Counted from the stretch's first letter, positions 32,311 to 40,576 are shown. The stretch: DNA of 64,000 nt from Vibrio sp. JPW-9-11-11 (GCF_013369335.1 NZ_SZQJ01000001.1:122673-186672); one strand, 5' to 3'. A program made the numbers and translations. Notes: generated from the letters alone by a model not told the origin.

Positions 32311-32347
32311 GGCCCCAAACCAGATATTGGTATTGGGGCTTTTTTTA
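32308..32347 (+). terminator. Intrinsic terminator downstream of argH
   Basis: GCCCCAA at 32312-32318 pairs with TTGGGGC at 32333-32339, with an inner CCA/TGG pairing, followed by seven T. Confidence 0.93.
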
Positions 32348-32362
32348 TGGAAGAAACTCAAC

Positions 32363-32385
32363 TATTTATGCTGTTTGGTATCAAT
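32363..32385. repeat. Solo terminal repeat of a MITE-like element, over the DUF3624 stop codon
   Basis: These 23 bases are the exact reverse complement of 48018-48040, the left end of the palindromic element downstream of cpxA. Only the end sequence is shared; no second terminal repeat is seen to the left, so this is a remnant or solo end. Confidence 0.7.
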
Positions 32386-32638
32386 CGTCCGATTTTCCGT
32401 TTCGTCGCTTCCACGGCAAAATGACAAAGCGCATCCACAAGTGCAGAAACAGCAGGGCATTAAAAGCGAATCCGGCAAAGATCAAAGCGATCGACTCGAT
32501 GCTCTGTGGGTTATCACGATAGAGCCACCACCAAATAATCCAGCACACCACAGAGAGTACCGTCAGTTGATCCATACAGCGTTGACAGCGGCCTATCTTT
32601 TTCCAAAACCAATGTGAAGTGCAGTCGCGACAGTTCAT
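32381..32638 (-). CDS. DUF3624 small membrane protein
   Basis: The 85-residue protein begins with a cysteine-rich stretch (NCRDC near the start, then RCQRC), two CxxC motifs that could hold zinc or iron. Two hydrophobic segments follow (about 25-40 and 48-70), and the end is basic (LPWKRRNGK). Length and pattern match DUF3624, a family I know mainly from Vibrio and relatives; no function is assigned. The terminal repeat of a mobile-element remnant overlaps its stop codon, so the last residues may have been altered by insertion. It stands alone between argH and the peroxiredoxin gene. Confidence 0.75.
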   Translation of the reverse strand: MNCRDCTSHWFWKKIGRCQRCMDQLTVLSVVCWIIWWWLYRDNPQSIESIALIFAGFAFNALLFLHLWMRFVILPWKRRNGKSDD

Positions 32639-32676
32639 ATGACGACTCTTAGTGGGAACGATATGCTTGATAATAG

Positions 32677-32706
32677 AAAAGCGCTCACTAATTAGCGAGC
32701 GCTTTG
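32677..32706 (-). terminator. Terminator of the peroxiredoxin-glutaredoxin gene
   Basis: A 9-bp stem AAAGCGCTC / GAGCGCTTT surrounds a ten-base, partly paired loop. On the minus strand it is followed by TTCTATT. Confidence 0.8.
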
Positions 32707-32722
32707 TTTGGTTTAGGTTAGC

Positions 32723-33451
32723 TTAGCCTAGAAAAGTTTCCAGCTCTTCACTGCCACCAATATGTTTGCCGCCGATAAAGACTTGCGGCACCGTAGAGCG
32801 ACCTGAGATGGCGCGTAAGCTAACGGTGGTTGCATCTTTACCTAGCACGACCTCTTCATACTGAAGGCCGTGGTCAATCAGGTTTTGTTTGGCCTTGTTG
32901 CAGAATGGACAGCCAGGCTTAGTAAACACGGTGATCGATTCTTGTGTTTTGTAGTTTGGTGCAATGTAGTTAAGCATAGTGTCAGCATCAGAGACTTTGA
33001 ACGGGTCGCCCGGTTCGTTTGGCTCAATAAACATTTTTTCGACCACACCGTTTTTCACCAGCATGCTGTAGCGCCATGAGCGTTTGCCAAAGCCGATATC
33101 ATTTTTGTCGACCAACATACCCATGCCATCAGTAAATTCACCGTTGCCGTCTGGAATGAAAGTAATGTTTTCCGCTTCTTGATCTTGTTTCCAAGCGTTC
33201 ATGACGAAAGTGTCGTTAACAGAAATACACACAATCTCATCCACTCCGTGCTCTTTAAATACAGGGTAGAGCTCGTTGTAGCGCGGTAAGTGACTTGATG
33301 AACAGGTCGGGGTAAAAGCGCCCGGTAGGCTAAATACAATCACAGTTTTGTCTTTAAACAACTCATCAGTGCTGACGTTAACCCATGCATCGCCTTGACG
33401 AGTGGGAAAAGTGACGTTTGGAATGTTCTGACCTTCTTTTGATACAAACAT
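32723..33451 (-). CDS. Peroxiredoxin-glutaredoxin fusion (hybrid Prx5)
   Basis: The 242-residue enzyme reduces hydrogen and alkyl peroxides with glutathione as donor. The N-terminal Prx5-type domain (about 1-160) has the peroxidatic Cys50 in [12 protein letters not shown]. The C-terminal glutaredoxin domain (about 170-242) has Cys181 and Cys184 in [11 protein letters not shown] and the later [14 protein letters not shown]. This is the organisation of hybrid Prx-Grx enzymes from Haemophilus and vibrios. It diverges from oxyR; a full OxyR-type site lies in the 165-bp gap, so induction by peroxide is likely. Confidence 0.96.
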   Translation of the reverse strand: MFVSKEGQNIPNVTFPTRQGDAWVNVSTDELFKDKTVIVFSLPGAFTPTCSSSHLPRYNELYPVFKEHGVDEIVCISVNDTFVMNAWKQDQEAENITFIPDGNGEFTDGMGMLVDKNDIGFGKRSWRYSMLVKNGVVEKMFIEPNEPGDPFKVSDADTMLNYIAPNYKTQESITVFTKPGCPFCNKAKQNLIDHGLQYEEVVLGKDATTVSLRAISGRSTVPQVFIGGKHIGGSEELETFLG

Positions 33452-33557
33452 AGATGTTTTCCTTGTATTTTAATTGCTTGATTTCGAGTCTTATCAGTTT
33501 AATCACTGGGCTTCGTTTCGATAAGTGCATTATTCAAGAAACTCTTTGATAGTTACA

Positions 33558-33594
33558 ATCGTTTGATGCTATGGTTTTGATAGATTATTTCTAT
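33558..33594. promoter_or_regulatory. OxyR-type operator with four half-sites
   Basis: Four tetramers occur at exact 11-bp steps: ATCG (33558), CTAT (33569), ATAG (33580) and CTAT (33591). The OxyR consensus is ATAG/CTAT half-sites 11 bp apart, so three are perfect and one has one mismatch. The site ends 22 bp before the oxyR ATG, which suits autoregulation and control of the divergent peroxidase gene. Confidence 0.75.
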
Positions 33595-33616
33595 TGCTTA
33601 AAGGGAGAGGGTCGAG

Positions 33617-34516
33617 ATGAATATCCGCGACTTTGAGTATCTAGTTGCTCTGGCTGAACACAAACATTTTCGTAAAGCGGCAGAGGCGTGCTTTGTTAGT
33701 CAGCCGACGTTAAGTGGTCAGATTCGAAAACTAGAGGATGAAATTGGTACCGCTTTGCTCGAGCGTAGCAGCCGTCGAGTACTGTTCACCGATGCAGGAT
33801 TGCAACTGGTCGATCAGGCTAAGCGAGTCCTGTCTGAGGTTAAAACTTTTAAAGATATGGCCAGCGGTCAAGCGGGTGACATGGTAGGGCCTCTGCATAT
33901 CGGTTTTATTCCGACCGTCGGTCCTTATTTGTTGCCTAAGATTGTCCCTATGCTCAAGCAGCGCTTTCCCGATCTAGAACTCTATTTACATGAAGCGCAG
34001 ACTCAACAATTGGTGCGCCAACTGGAAGAGGGTAAGCTCGACTGCCTAGTGCTGGCTTCGGTCGCAGAAACCGCGCCATTTAAAGAAATAGAGGTTTTCA
34101 ACGAACCTATGAGTATCGCAGTGCCGTGCGATCACGAATGGGCGCAACGTGACCAAGTAGATATGCTCGATCTTAATGGGCGTACGGTATTAGCTTTGGG
34201 CGACGGGCACTGTCTGCGCGATCAAGCGCTCGGTTTTTGCTTCGCCGCGGGCGCGAAAGATGACGAACGTTTTAAAGCGACCAGTCTTGAGACCCTACGT
34301 AACATGGTGGCCGCAGGCGCTGGTATCACCTTATTACCGCACCTTTCTTTGCCCAAAGAGCAGCAAAAAGACGGGGTGTGTTATGTAAAAGCGGTCAATC
34401 CCGTACCATCACGCAGTATTGTGTTGGCTTATCGGCCCGGATCGCCACTGCGATCACGCTTTGAGCAACTCGCCTTGGCAATCAAAGAGCAGTTAGCTGA
34501 AGTCATCGAAAACTAA
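33617..34516 (+). CDS. oxyR: OxyR, hydrogen-peroxide-sensing LysR-type regulator
   Basis: OxyR, 299 residues. The N-terminal winged helix (MNIRDFEYLVALAEHKHFRKAAEACFVSQPTLS would be its opening, residues 1-33) is the LysR type. The redox pair Cys199 (GDGHC) and Cys208 (LGFC) sits exactly where Escherichia coli OxyR forms its disulfide, which identifies it as OxyR rather than another LysR protein. GGGAGAGG lies upstream of the ATG. A terminator shared with the converging mrcA follows. Confidence 0.97.
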   Translation: MNIRDFEYLVALAEHKHFRKAAEACFVSQPTLSGQIRKLEDEIGTALLERSSRRVLFTDAGLQLVDQAKRVLSEVKTFKDMASGQAGDMVGPLHIGFIPTVGPYLLPKIVPMLKQRFPDLELYLHEAQTQQLVRQLEEGKLDCLVLASVAETAPFKEIEVFNEPMSIAVPCDHEWAQRDQVDMLDLNGRTVLALGDGHCLRDQALGFCFAAGAKDDERFKATSLETLRNMVAAGAGITLLPHLSLPKEQQKDGVCYVKAVNPVPSRSIVLAYRPGSPLRSRFEQLALAIKEQLAEVIEN

Positions 34517-34519
34517 ATA

Positions 34520-34552
34520 AAAAGAGGTTGATATCGCTATCAACCTCTTTTT
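34520..34552. terminator. Bidirectional terminator between oxyR and mrcA
   Basis: A 13-bp perfect stem (AAAGAGGTTGATA, loop TCGC, complement) is flanked by A and T tracts on both sides. Confidence 0.93.
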
Positions 34553-34560
34553 ATCTGGGT

Positions 34561-37074
34561 TTAGAACAGCTCTTCTCCGCCATCGGAGGAGGTGTAAATA
34601 CTATTGGTTATTTCATTTTGAACATACTCGGTCGGTTCGGTCCCTTCCAAGAAGTATTCAAACATCGAGCTTGAATCAAATTTGTTGGTCAATAGACCTG
34701 AGTCGCGGTCAATCCGCACACGGACGATGTGTTCCGGAATGGGTTTATCCTGCTCTGGCACGCCATCGAGCGCGATACGCATAAAGTCGACCCAAGCGGG
34801 TTGGGCGGTTTTAGCGCCCGCTTCGGCACCGGAAATTTGGTTTTTGTCGAGGTTGCGATTGGTCTTAGTGCGTCCCAGTTTGCGGTTGTGATCGTCAAAG
34901 CCGACCCAAGCAACCGCTACCATGCCCGGGCCATAACCGTTATACCAAGCATCTTTTGAATCGTTGGTGGTACCGGTTTTACCGCCGATATCACGACGTT
35001 TAAGCTGCTGGGCACGCCAGCCAGTACCGTTCCAGCCGGTCCCTTCGCGCCAGTTACCGCCACCCCAGACGTTGCTATACATCATTTCACGTACCAAGAA
35101 CGCTGTCTGTTCGGAGATCACTTGAGGCGCGTAATGAGGTTGTTCACTGTCTAATGCAATATCTTGCTCGGCAAACTCGTTGTTTTCAGGTGATGGAGTT
35201 TGGCAGTCGTGCTGACAAATTGTGATGGGTGAGGCCTCAAACTCCACGTCGCCAAAAGGTCCTTCCACCTTATCGATGTAGAACGGCTCAACATAGTAAC
35301 CGCCGTTGGCAAACACAGAGTAGCCTTGGGCCATTTTCATCGGCGTTAAGCTACCGGCCCCTAGTGCTATGGTTTCAGAGCGCGGCACTTGGTCGATGTC
35401 AAAACCGAAACGAGTTAAGTACTCACGCGTTTCATCTAAGCCTACTTCGCGTAGCACACGCACGGCCATGACGTTTTTCGACTGTGCCAAACCAATCCGC
35501 AAACGGGTCGGGCCGACATAGGTTGGTGGCGAGTTTTTTGGGCGCCATGCGGTACCTTGGCTCTTATCCCACTGGTTGATAGGCGCATCGTTGATTAGGG
35601 TGGCTAGGGTGAGGCCTTTATCAATCGCGGCAGAGTAGATAAAAGGTTTAATACTTGAGCCGACTTGGCGCACTGATTGGGTGGCGCGATTAAATTTGTT
35701 GTGGATAAAGTTAAAGCCGCCCACTAAAGAAAGGACTGCACCATTTTCTGGGTCCATGGCGACAAAAGCGGTATTAGCGTTAGGGACTTGGCTCAGATGC
35801 CAGTTTGGCTCGATTTGCTCATCGTCAGCGTTTTCAACTTGTCGTACCCAAATCTGCTCGCCGGCCGCTAGGACCTGCTTGACGTTGCGCGGCTCCGGGC
35901 CTTGGCGGTCATCAGTGAGGAACTTACGCGCCCATTTAATGCCATCCCAGTTTAGCTGCTGCTCACCTTGGTTTTTGACCCATACCGTGGCTTGCTTATC
36001 GGTGACTTGAGTCACTACCGCTGGCGTTAATTGGCCATAGGTAGGCACATTGTTGAGGATCTTCTCTATCTCAGAGCGATCAAAAGGCGTTTGTCCCTCT
36101 TTCCACAGTACTTTTTCTGCGCCGCGATAACCATGTCGTTCATCGTAGGCTAACAAGTTGTTGATGGCTGAGTGATTCGCGGCGTCCTGAAGCTTAGAGT
36201 CGACCGTGGTGTAGATATTCATGCCCGAGGTGTACGCCTCTTCGCCGTAACGTTCCACCATCCAAGCACGGGCGAGTTCGGCGACATAAGGCGCACTCAA
36301 CTCAATTTCTGCTCCGTGGTAACGGGCAACAATCGCTTCGTTGCGAGCCTGGTCATACTCTTGCTGGGTAATGTACTTTTCGTCCAGCATGCGCAGCAAG
36401 ACCACATTGCGACGATTGGTCGCGCGCTCCAATGAGTAGATAGGGTTCATGGTCGATGGTGCTTTAGGCATGCCCGCCAAGGTGGCCAGCTCACTCAAGC
36501 TAAGGTCTTGAAGATCTTTACCGAAGTAGGTTTGTGCGGCGGCACCAAAGCCGTATGAGCGGTAGCCAAGGAAGATCTTGTTGACGTATAGCTCCATGAT
36601 CTCTTCTTTGCTCAGCAGTTGCTCGATATGAATGGCAATGAATATCTCTTTAATTTTTCGCATGATCTTCTTCTCATTAGAGAGGAAGAAGTTACGCGCT
36701 AACTGTTGAGTGATGGTGCTTGCGCCCTGTTTGGCGGAACCCGACAGGGCAACCACCACGGCGGCACGAGTAATGCCGATAGGGTCAATACCTGGGTGAT
36801 CGTAGAAGCGACTGTCTTCTGTCGCGATCAGCGCCTCGATGAGGTGTTGCGGAATGTCATCATAAGCCACTGGAATACGGCGTTTTTCACCAAACTGAGA
36901 GATCAGCTTACCGTCTCGACTAAACACCTGCATCGGTGTTTGCAGTTGGACATCTTTTAACGTAGCTACATCAGGTAGCTCTGGTTTGACATAAAAATAG
37001 AAGCCGAAGATGGTGCCGACTCCAAGAAATATGCAAATCAATGTGAATAAGAACAGTCGCTTTATGAACTTCAC
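34561..37074 (-). CDS. mrcA: Penicillin-binding protein 1A, bifunctional murein synthase
   Basis: PBP1A has 837 residues: a cytoplasmic tail and one membrane anchor (about 8-28), a GT51 transglycosylase domain with the catalytic Glu86 in IATEDSRFYDHPGID, an OB-like insert, and a transpeptidase with Ser473 in VGSSIKPF and GGKTGTTNDSKDAW. It polymerises and crosslinks peptidoglycan in the periplasm and depends on the outer-membrane activator LpoA, not in this window. It diverges from pilM by 129 bp, the usual mrcA/pilM arrangement in gammaproteobacteria. Confidence 0.97.
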   Translation of the reverse strand: MKFIKRLFLFTLICIFLGVGTIFGFYFYVKPELPDVATLKDVQLQTPMQVFSRDGKLISQFGEKRRIPVAYDDIPQHLIEALIATEDSRFYDHPGIDPIGITRAAVVVALSGSAKQGASTITQQLARNFFLSNEKKIMRKIKEIFIAIHIEQLLSKEEIMELYVNKIFLGYRSYGFGAAAQTYFGKDLQDLSLSELATLAGMPKAPSTMNPIYSLERATNRRNVVLLRMLDEKYITQQEYDQARNEAIVARYHGAEIELSAPYVAELARAWMVERYGEEAYTSGMNIYTTVDSKLQDAANHSAINNLLAYDERHGYRGAEKVLWKEGQTPFDRSEIEKILNNVPTYGQLTPAVVTQVTDKQATVWVKNQGEQQLNWDGIKWARKFLTDDRQGPEPRNVKQVLAAGEQIWVRQVENADDEQIEPNWHLSQVPNANTAFVAMDPENGAVLSLVGGFNFIHNKFNRATQSVRQVGSSIKPFIYSAAIDKGLTLATLINDAPINQWDKSQGTAWRPKNSPPTYVGPTRLRIGLAQSKNVMAVRVLREVGLDETREYLTRFGFDIDQVPRSETIALGAGSLTPMKMAQGYSVFANGGYYVEPFYIDKVEGPFGDVEFEASPITICQHDCQTPSPENNEFAEQDIALDSEQPHYAPQVISEQTAFLVREMMYSNVWGGGNWREGTGWNGTGWRAQQLKRRDIGGKTGTTNDSKDAWYNGYGPGMVAVAWVGFDDHNRKLGRTKTNRNLDKNQISGAEAGAKTAQPAWVDFMRIALDGVPEQDKPIPEHIVRVRIDRDSGLLTNKFDSSSMFEYFLEGTEPTEYVQNEITNSIYTSSDGGEELF

Positions 37075-37203
37075 CGGATATTCCCTGATTATTGGGGTTA
37101 ACTATATGCAAACCCTTGTACTTTAGACCGAATTTTCCAGGCCATTGGGTTTTACTGCGTGGTTGCGCAAGTCAAACAATGAGCATAGTACGGAGCCAGC
37201 TAC

Positions 37204-38139
37204 ATGGGTAATTCATTGGTTACAGGCCTAGATATCGGTCGCCACAGTATCAAAGCGGTGGTGATAAAGCCATCCAAGGATGCGTTTGCGCTCGTAAGTT
37301 ATCGCACCTTGCCAATTGAAACGGGCATTCTCTCCGATAACCACGGGTTAAATTATCAGAAAATTGTAAAGAAACTCAAAGAACTAAGGAAGTCTTTGCC
37401 GCTATTTAGTCGCAAAGTCGCGTTTGCGATAACGGATAACTCAGTAATAACGAAAGTAATACAGATAGATAGCCGTTTTACTGGCTATGAAAGAGAACTG
37501 GCGATCGAGCAAACATTCTTGAGCCAATCTGCTTTTGCTATTGAACCCGTATGTTTCGATTTTTTGCCGTGCAGTGAACCAAACGAGAATGGCAAGCGAA
37601 CCTACCGTGTCTTTGCGACTAAACAAACGCCGCTGATGGAGCTTCTGACCGTGATTGAGCAAGCGGGCTTGAAGCCAGTTGTTGCAGATATCTCTGGTTA
37701 TGCACTCAATCATTGTTGGCAGCTCGCTCAACACTCTCATAGCGTAGAGTCTGGATTATTGATTGATCTGAACGGGGACACGTGTTCATTGATGTTCGCC
37801 AACCAGCAGAGCGTGCTGTATGCCAATACTTGGGCGCAGGACGACACACCACAAGGGTTGGCGCAACTGTATCGCAAGTTACAAACGTTAATCCAGCGAT
37901 TGACGGTGCAACACAACCTAGAAATCGATGTGATTTGGCTTTGCGGCTCGCTGGCCAATTGTCCCAATCGGGTCTCTGAGTTAAGGCAGTGGCTAGCACC
38001 AGAGGTGAAGTTGTTTAATCCTCTTACTTTACTTACTGAGCACTCTACAACCGAAGTGAGTAACGGCTACGCCCTAGCGGCCAGCATAGCGGTGCGCGCT
38101 TGTCATTGGCAGGAGCGTTCTCGTGTCAGAGTTTGTTAA
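37204..38139 (+). CDS. pilM: Type IV pilus / competence inner-membrane assembly protein PilM
   Basis: The 311-residue actin-like (FtsA-fold) protein has SLVTGLDIGRHSIKAVVIKP at the start, an ATP-binding signature of this family. It is somewhat shorter than the roughly 340 residues I would expect in vibrios. PilM sits in the cytoplasm and binds the N-terminal peptide of PilN. GGAG lies eight bases before the ATG. It overlaps pilN by 17 bp and opens the compact pil operon. Confidence 0.92.
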   Translation: MGNSLVTGLDIGRHSIKAVVIKPSKDAFALVSYRTLPIETGILSDNHGLNYQKIVKKLKELRKSLPLFSRKVAFAITDNSVITKVIQIDSRFTGYERELAIEQTFLSQSAFAIEPVCFDFLPCSEPNENGKRTYRVFATKQTPLMELLTVIEQAGLKPVVADISGYALNHCWQLAQHSHSVESGLLIDLNGDTCSLMFANQQSVLYANTWAQDDTPQGLAQLYRKLQTLIQRLTVQHNLEIDVIWLCGSLANCPNRVSELRQWLAPEVKLFNPLTLLTEHSTTEVSNGYALAASIAVRACHWQERSRVRVC

Positions 38140-38674
38140 TTTACTGCCTTGGCGGCAAGAGCTCAGAACTCGTCTACGACGTCGACTTTATTTATTGGCG
38201 ACGGTGGGCACCTTGCTGCTCATGGTATTGCAATTGCACCTCGAGCGAGTGCTGACTCAACGCTTACAGGTGATTGAACTGGCCAGCCAACAGTTGAACG
38301 AAGAGCTAAAGCAAGTCGAGCGGCAGATCAAACAGGCCAAACAGACTCAACAGCGCGATAAAGCCAGAGCGGCGCAGCGCGAACAACAGCAACAATTTAT
38401 CGCTCAACGAGGACGTACTGCTCAAGTACTTTGGCACCTGACTCAAGCACTCCCCGAAGATATTTATTTGGAAACCTTATCGCTGCGGGGAGAGCACATT
38501 AGTGCCATTGGTCATACTACCCAACAGGCGCAACTGACCGACTTGCTCGACCGTTTAGAGCGAACTCAACGACTTAACAATGTCGTGCTGCATTCGATCG
38601 TTGAACAGCAGTCTCGGCAACGGTTCTCGTTGTCACTTCAATACGTCAATAGCGGGAAAGGCGATGACCACTAA
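38123..38674 (+). CDS. pilN: Type IV pilus assembly protein PilN
   Basis: The 183-residue bitopic protein has the PilM-binding peptide VNLLPWRQE right after the start, one membrane span at about 20-38, then a long Gln-rich coiled coil and a periplasmic ferredoxin-like domain (LTQALPEDIYLETLSLRG onward). It forms a heterodimer with PilO on the periplasmic face. It overlaps pilM (17 bp) and pilO (11 bp), so the genes are translationally coupled. Confidence 0.92.
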   Translation: MSEFVNLLPWRQELRTRLRRRLYLLATVGTLLLMVLQLHLERVLTQRLQVIELASQQLNEELKQVERQIKQAKQTQQRDKARAAQREQQQQFIAQRGRTAQVLWHLTQALPEDIYLETLSLRGEHISAIGHTTQQAQLTDLLDRLERTQRLNNVVLHSIVEQQSRQRFSLSLQYVNSGKGDDH

Positions 38675-39191
38675 GCTTCAGTCGTTTGCTCAGAGGCCGC
38701 TACGCCAGCAACTGGGGGCGATCCTGGTACTCGCTTTGAGCCTCAATGGGCTGTTGGCTTGGTTGAGGTTGGTCCCTCTATACCAGCAGCTAACCGTTGC
38801 CGAGGTGTCACAGCGTCAGTACGTTGACACACTCGAGCAGCGTCAGCGCCGACTGGCTTTGTTAACCACGCCCCCTTTGGCTGATGAAACATGGCCAGAG
38901 ATAGAAGTTCAACCTTCCGCTTCTCAAGTGGTTGCTGAACTGAGTCATTTGGCACGCCAGCATCGACTTACCGTGCGTCAATTAGAGTGGGTTAGCGCAG
39001 ATGCAGGCAACCGCATTGAGCTCGATCTAGTAGGACGCTTTCAATCGATAGGTGATTTTTGTTATGGGGTGAGTGAGATGACCAGTTTGATTCGTTTAGA
39101 GAATAGCCAATGGCAGCAGTTAGATGTGCAACGGATTAGTTACCGTGCCCAGGTGCTCGGTGACTGGCGTGAGGAAAACTATCATGACTAA
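38664..39191 (+). CDS. pilO: Type IV pilus assembly protein PilO
   Basis: A 175-residue bitopic protein with one membrane span at about 20-38 (GAILVLALSLNGLLAWL), a short coiled coil and a C-terminal ferredoxin-like domain (LVGRFQSIGDFCYGVSEM). ATG 38664 is chosen because it follows the basic short N-terminus typical of the family; the longer frame from 38580 lies inside pilN. PilO normally binds PilN and the lipoprotein PilP. No pilP gene follows; the next gene begins inside the last eight bases of pilO. Confidence 0.9.
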   Translation: MTTKLQSFAQRPLRQQLGAILVLALSLNGLLAWLRLVPLYQQLTVAEVSQRQYVDTLEQRQRRLALLTTPPLADETWPEIEVQPSASQVVAELSHLARQHRLTVRQLEWVSADAGNRIELDLVGRFQSIGDFCYGVSEMTSLIRLENSQWQQLDVQRISYRAQVLGDWREENYHD

Positions 39192-40347
39192 TGCGGGCTT
39201 AATTGTAGGGTGCTTGGCCCTAAGTGGGATAGCACATAGCGCTGAGTTAGAACAATCGCCCCACACCTTTGAACAGCTTCGGGATCCTTTTACTTGGCAA
39301 GATTCCGTCAATACAGCGAAAGAGCAGCCGAGTTTACCGCACCAGGTTCAACACGATGAGAATATGGCAATCCCGCAAGTACCTAAAGTTTCACTTTTGG
39401 GCGAACTCACCACGGAGCTGATTGCATTGCAATACGCTGATGCCACTGAATTGGCGCAGGTACTGCGAGGCGATCAAGGCTTTGGTTTACTCTCTGAACA
39501 AGGGGTTGTCAGCGTGGATAAACGAACCAATGTTATTTTGCTTCGTGACTTGCCTGCCAACATCGCTGCGGTACGAGACATGTTGTCCATGTTGGATGTC
39601 CCCGTCAAACAGGTGCAAATCGAAGCGCGTATTGTCACCATCAATCAGGGAAACTTAGAAGCGATTGGGGTACGTTGGGGAATTAGTCACTCCGGGCGCC
39701 ATGGTCACATTGGGGGCTCGATTGAAGACCTTAACCTCGACGCTGCAACGATTGATCAGCAGTTAAACATCAATCTCGCGGCGCAGGCAATCAATGCATC
39801 TTCGATTGCTTTTCAAGTCGCCAAGCTCGGATCCGATACGCTCTTGGATCTGGAGCTGTCTGCATTGCAGCGTGAGTCAAAAGCTGAGGTGATTTCGAGT
39901 CCGAGCTTAATGACCACGCATAAGCAAGCGGCGTTCATCGAGCAAGGGACGGAGATTCCTTATCTAGAATCTTCCTCGAGCGGAGAAACCAGTGTCGCGT
40001 TTAAAAAAGCGGTGTTGAGTCTGAAAGTCACACCGCAAATTACCCCCAACAACCAAGTTATCCTTGACCTCAACGTGACTCAAGATCGACCTGGTGACGT
40101 GGTGAACACGGGGACAGGCGAAGCGGTGGCGATCGACACTCAACGCATAGGCACACAAGTTTTGGTCGACAGTGGGCAAACAATCGTGTTGGGGGGTATT
40201 TTCCAGCACAGCGTGATCGACAGTGTCGACAAAGTGCCATTACTCGGCGATATTCCATTGCTTGGTGGTTTATTTCGCCGAACTTACCAAAAAATCGGCA
40301 AGCGTGAGCTGGTGGTTTTCGTGACTCCTAAAGTCATCATTGAGTAA
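39184..40347 (+). CDS. pilQ: Short PilQ/HofQ-type secretin with a PilP-like N-terminus (probable pilP-pilQ fusion)
   Basis: The 387-residue protein has a signal peptide (residues 1-19, cut near AHS-AE), then about 45 residues with FEQLRDPFTWQ, the DPF motif seen near the start of PilP/HofP. It passes straight into the N1 domain (LIALQYADATELAQVL, VSVDKRTNVILLRD) and the secretin barrel (about 145-387, ending RELVVFVTPKVI). The AMIN domains and the N0/STN domain expected before N1 are missing, and no separate pilP exists. ATG 39184 has GAGGA eight bases upstream; GTG 39169 would add the basic residues MRKTI missing from this signal. It may be an in-frame deletion fusion or a natural compact form. 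Confidence 0.85.
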   Translation: MTNAGLIVGCLALSGIAHSAELEQSPHTFEQLRDPFTWQDSVNTAKEQPSLPHQVQHDENMAIPQVPKVSLLGELTTELIALQYADATELAQVLRGDQGFGLLSEQGVVSVDKRTNVILLRDLPANIAAVRDMLSMLDVPVKQVQIEARIVTINQGNLEAIGVRWGISHSGRHGHIGGSIEDLNLDAATIDQQLNINLAAQAINASSIAFQVAKLGSDTLLDLELSALQRESKAEVISSPSLMTTHKQAAFIEQGTEIPYLESSSSGETSVAFKKAVLSLKVTPQITPNNQVILDLNVTQDRPGDVVNTGTGEAVAIDTQRIGTQVLVDSGQTIVLGGIFQHSVIDSVDKVPLLGDIPLLGGLFRRTYQKIGKRELVVFVTPKVIIE

Positions 40348-40355
40348 GACATGAT

Positions 40356-40447
40356 TAGGGTCTGTTGACCTTTCGAGCTGATTTTTGCCGCGCCTAAGAC
40401 GATTCTATCTCGAACAAAATTTAACCGCGAAAGGTCAACAGACCCTA
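40356..40447. mobile_element. 92-bp MITE with 20-bp terminal inverted repeats
   Basis: Perfect 20-bp inverted repeats at 40356-40375 and 40428-40447 start TAGGGTCTGTTGACC and end in the complement. Both outer ends are TA, as left by IS630/Tc1-type transposition. The 52-bp centre has no open frame. It starts nine bases after the pilQ stop. From memory, repeats with this GGGTCTGTTGACC end are common in Vibrio genomes; this needs a search. Confidence 0.75.
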
Positions 40448-40479
40448 GTAAATGAAAATAAATTTGCATTACTGTCACC

Positions 40480-40576
40480 TTATCTAGATAATTTCGGGTC
40501 TTATCACGAATTATCTGTGAGGAATAGGTGCCACAAGCATCTCCATTGCTGGTTTTAGACCGGCTTTTCTTGTGGC
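40480..40576 (+). promoter_or_regulatory. Structured aroK leader
   Basis: A 12-bp perfect palindrome TTATCTAGATAA (40480-40491) is followed by a long hairpin: GCCACAAG (40530-40537) with CTTGTGGC (40569-40576) enclosing GCTGGT / ACCGGC. No T tract follows, so it is not a simple terminator. Confidence 0.45.

Noticed and set aside
32193..32347. An independent sRNA gene after argH
   Set aside because: The terminator is strong, but no promoter with acceptable -35/-10 spacing was found; kept only as a possible 3' UTR product.
39124..39183. An earlier start for the secretin gene at 39124
   Set aside because: This lies deep in pilO and adds a leader unlike a signal peptide; ATG 39184 has an ideal GAGGA, with GTG 39169 as the only reasonable alternative.
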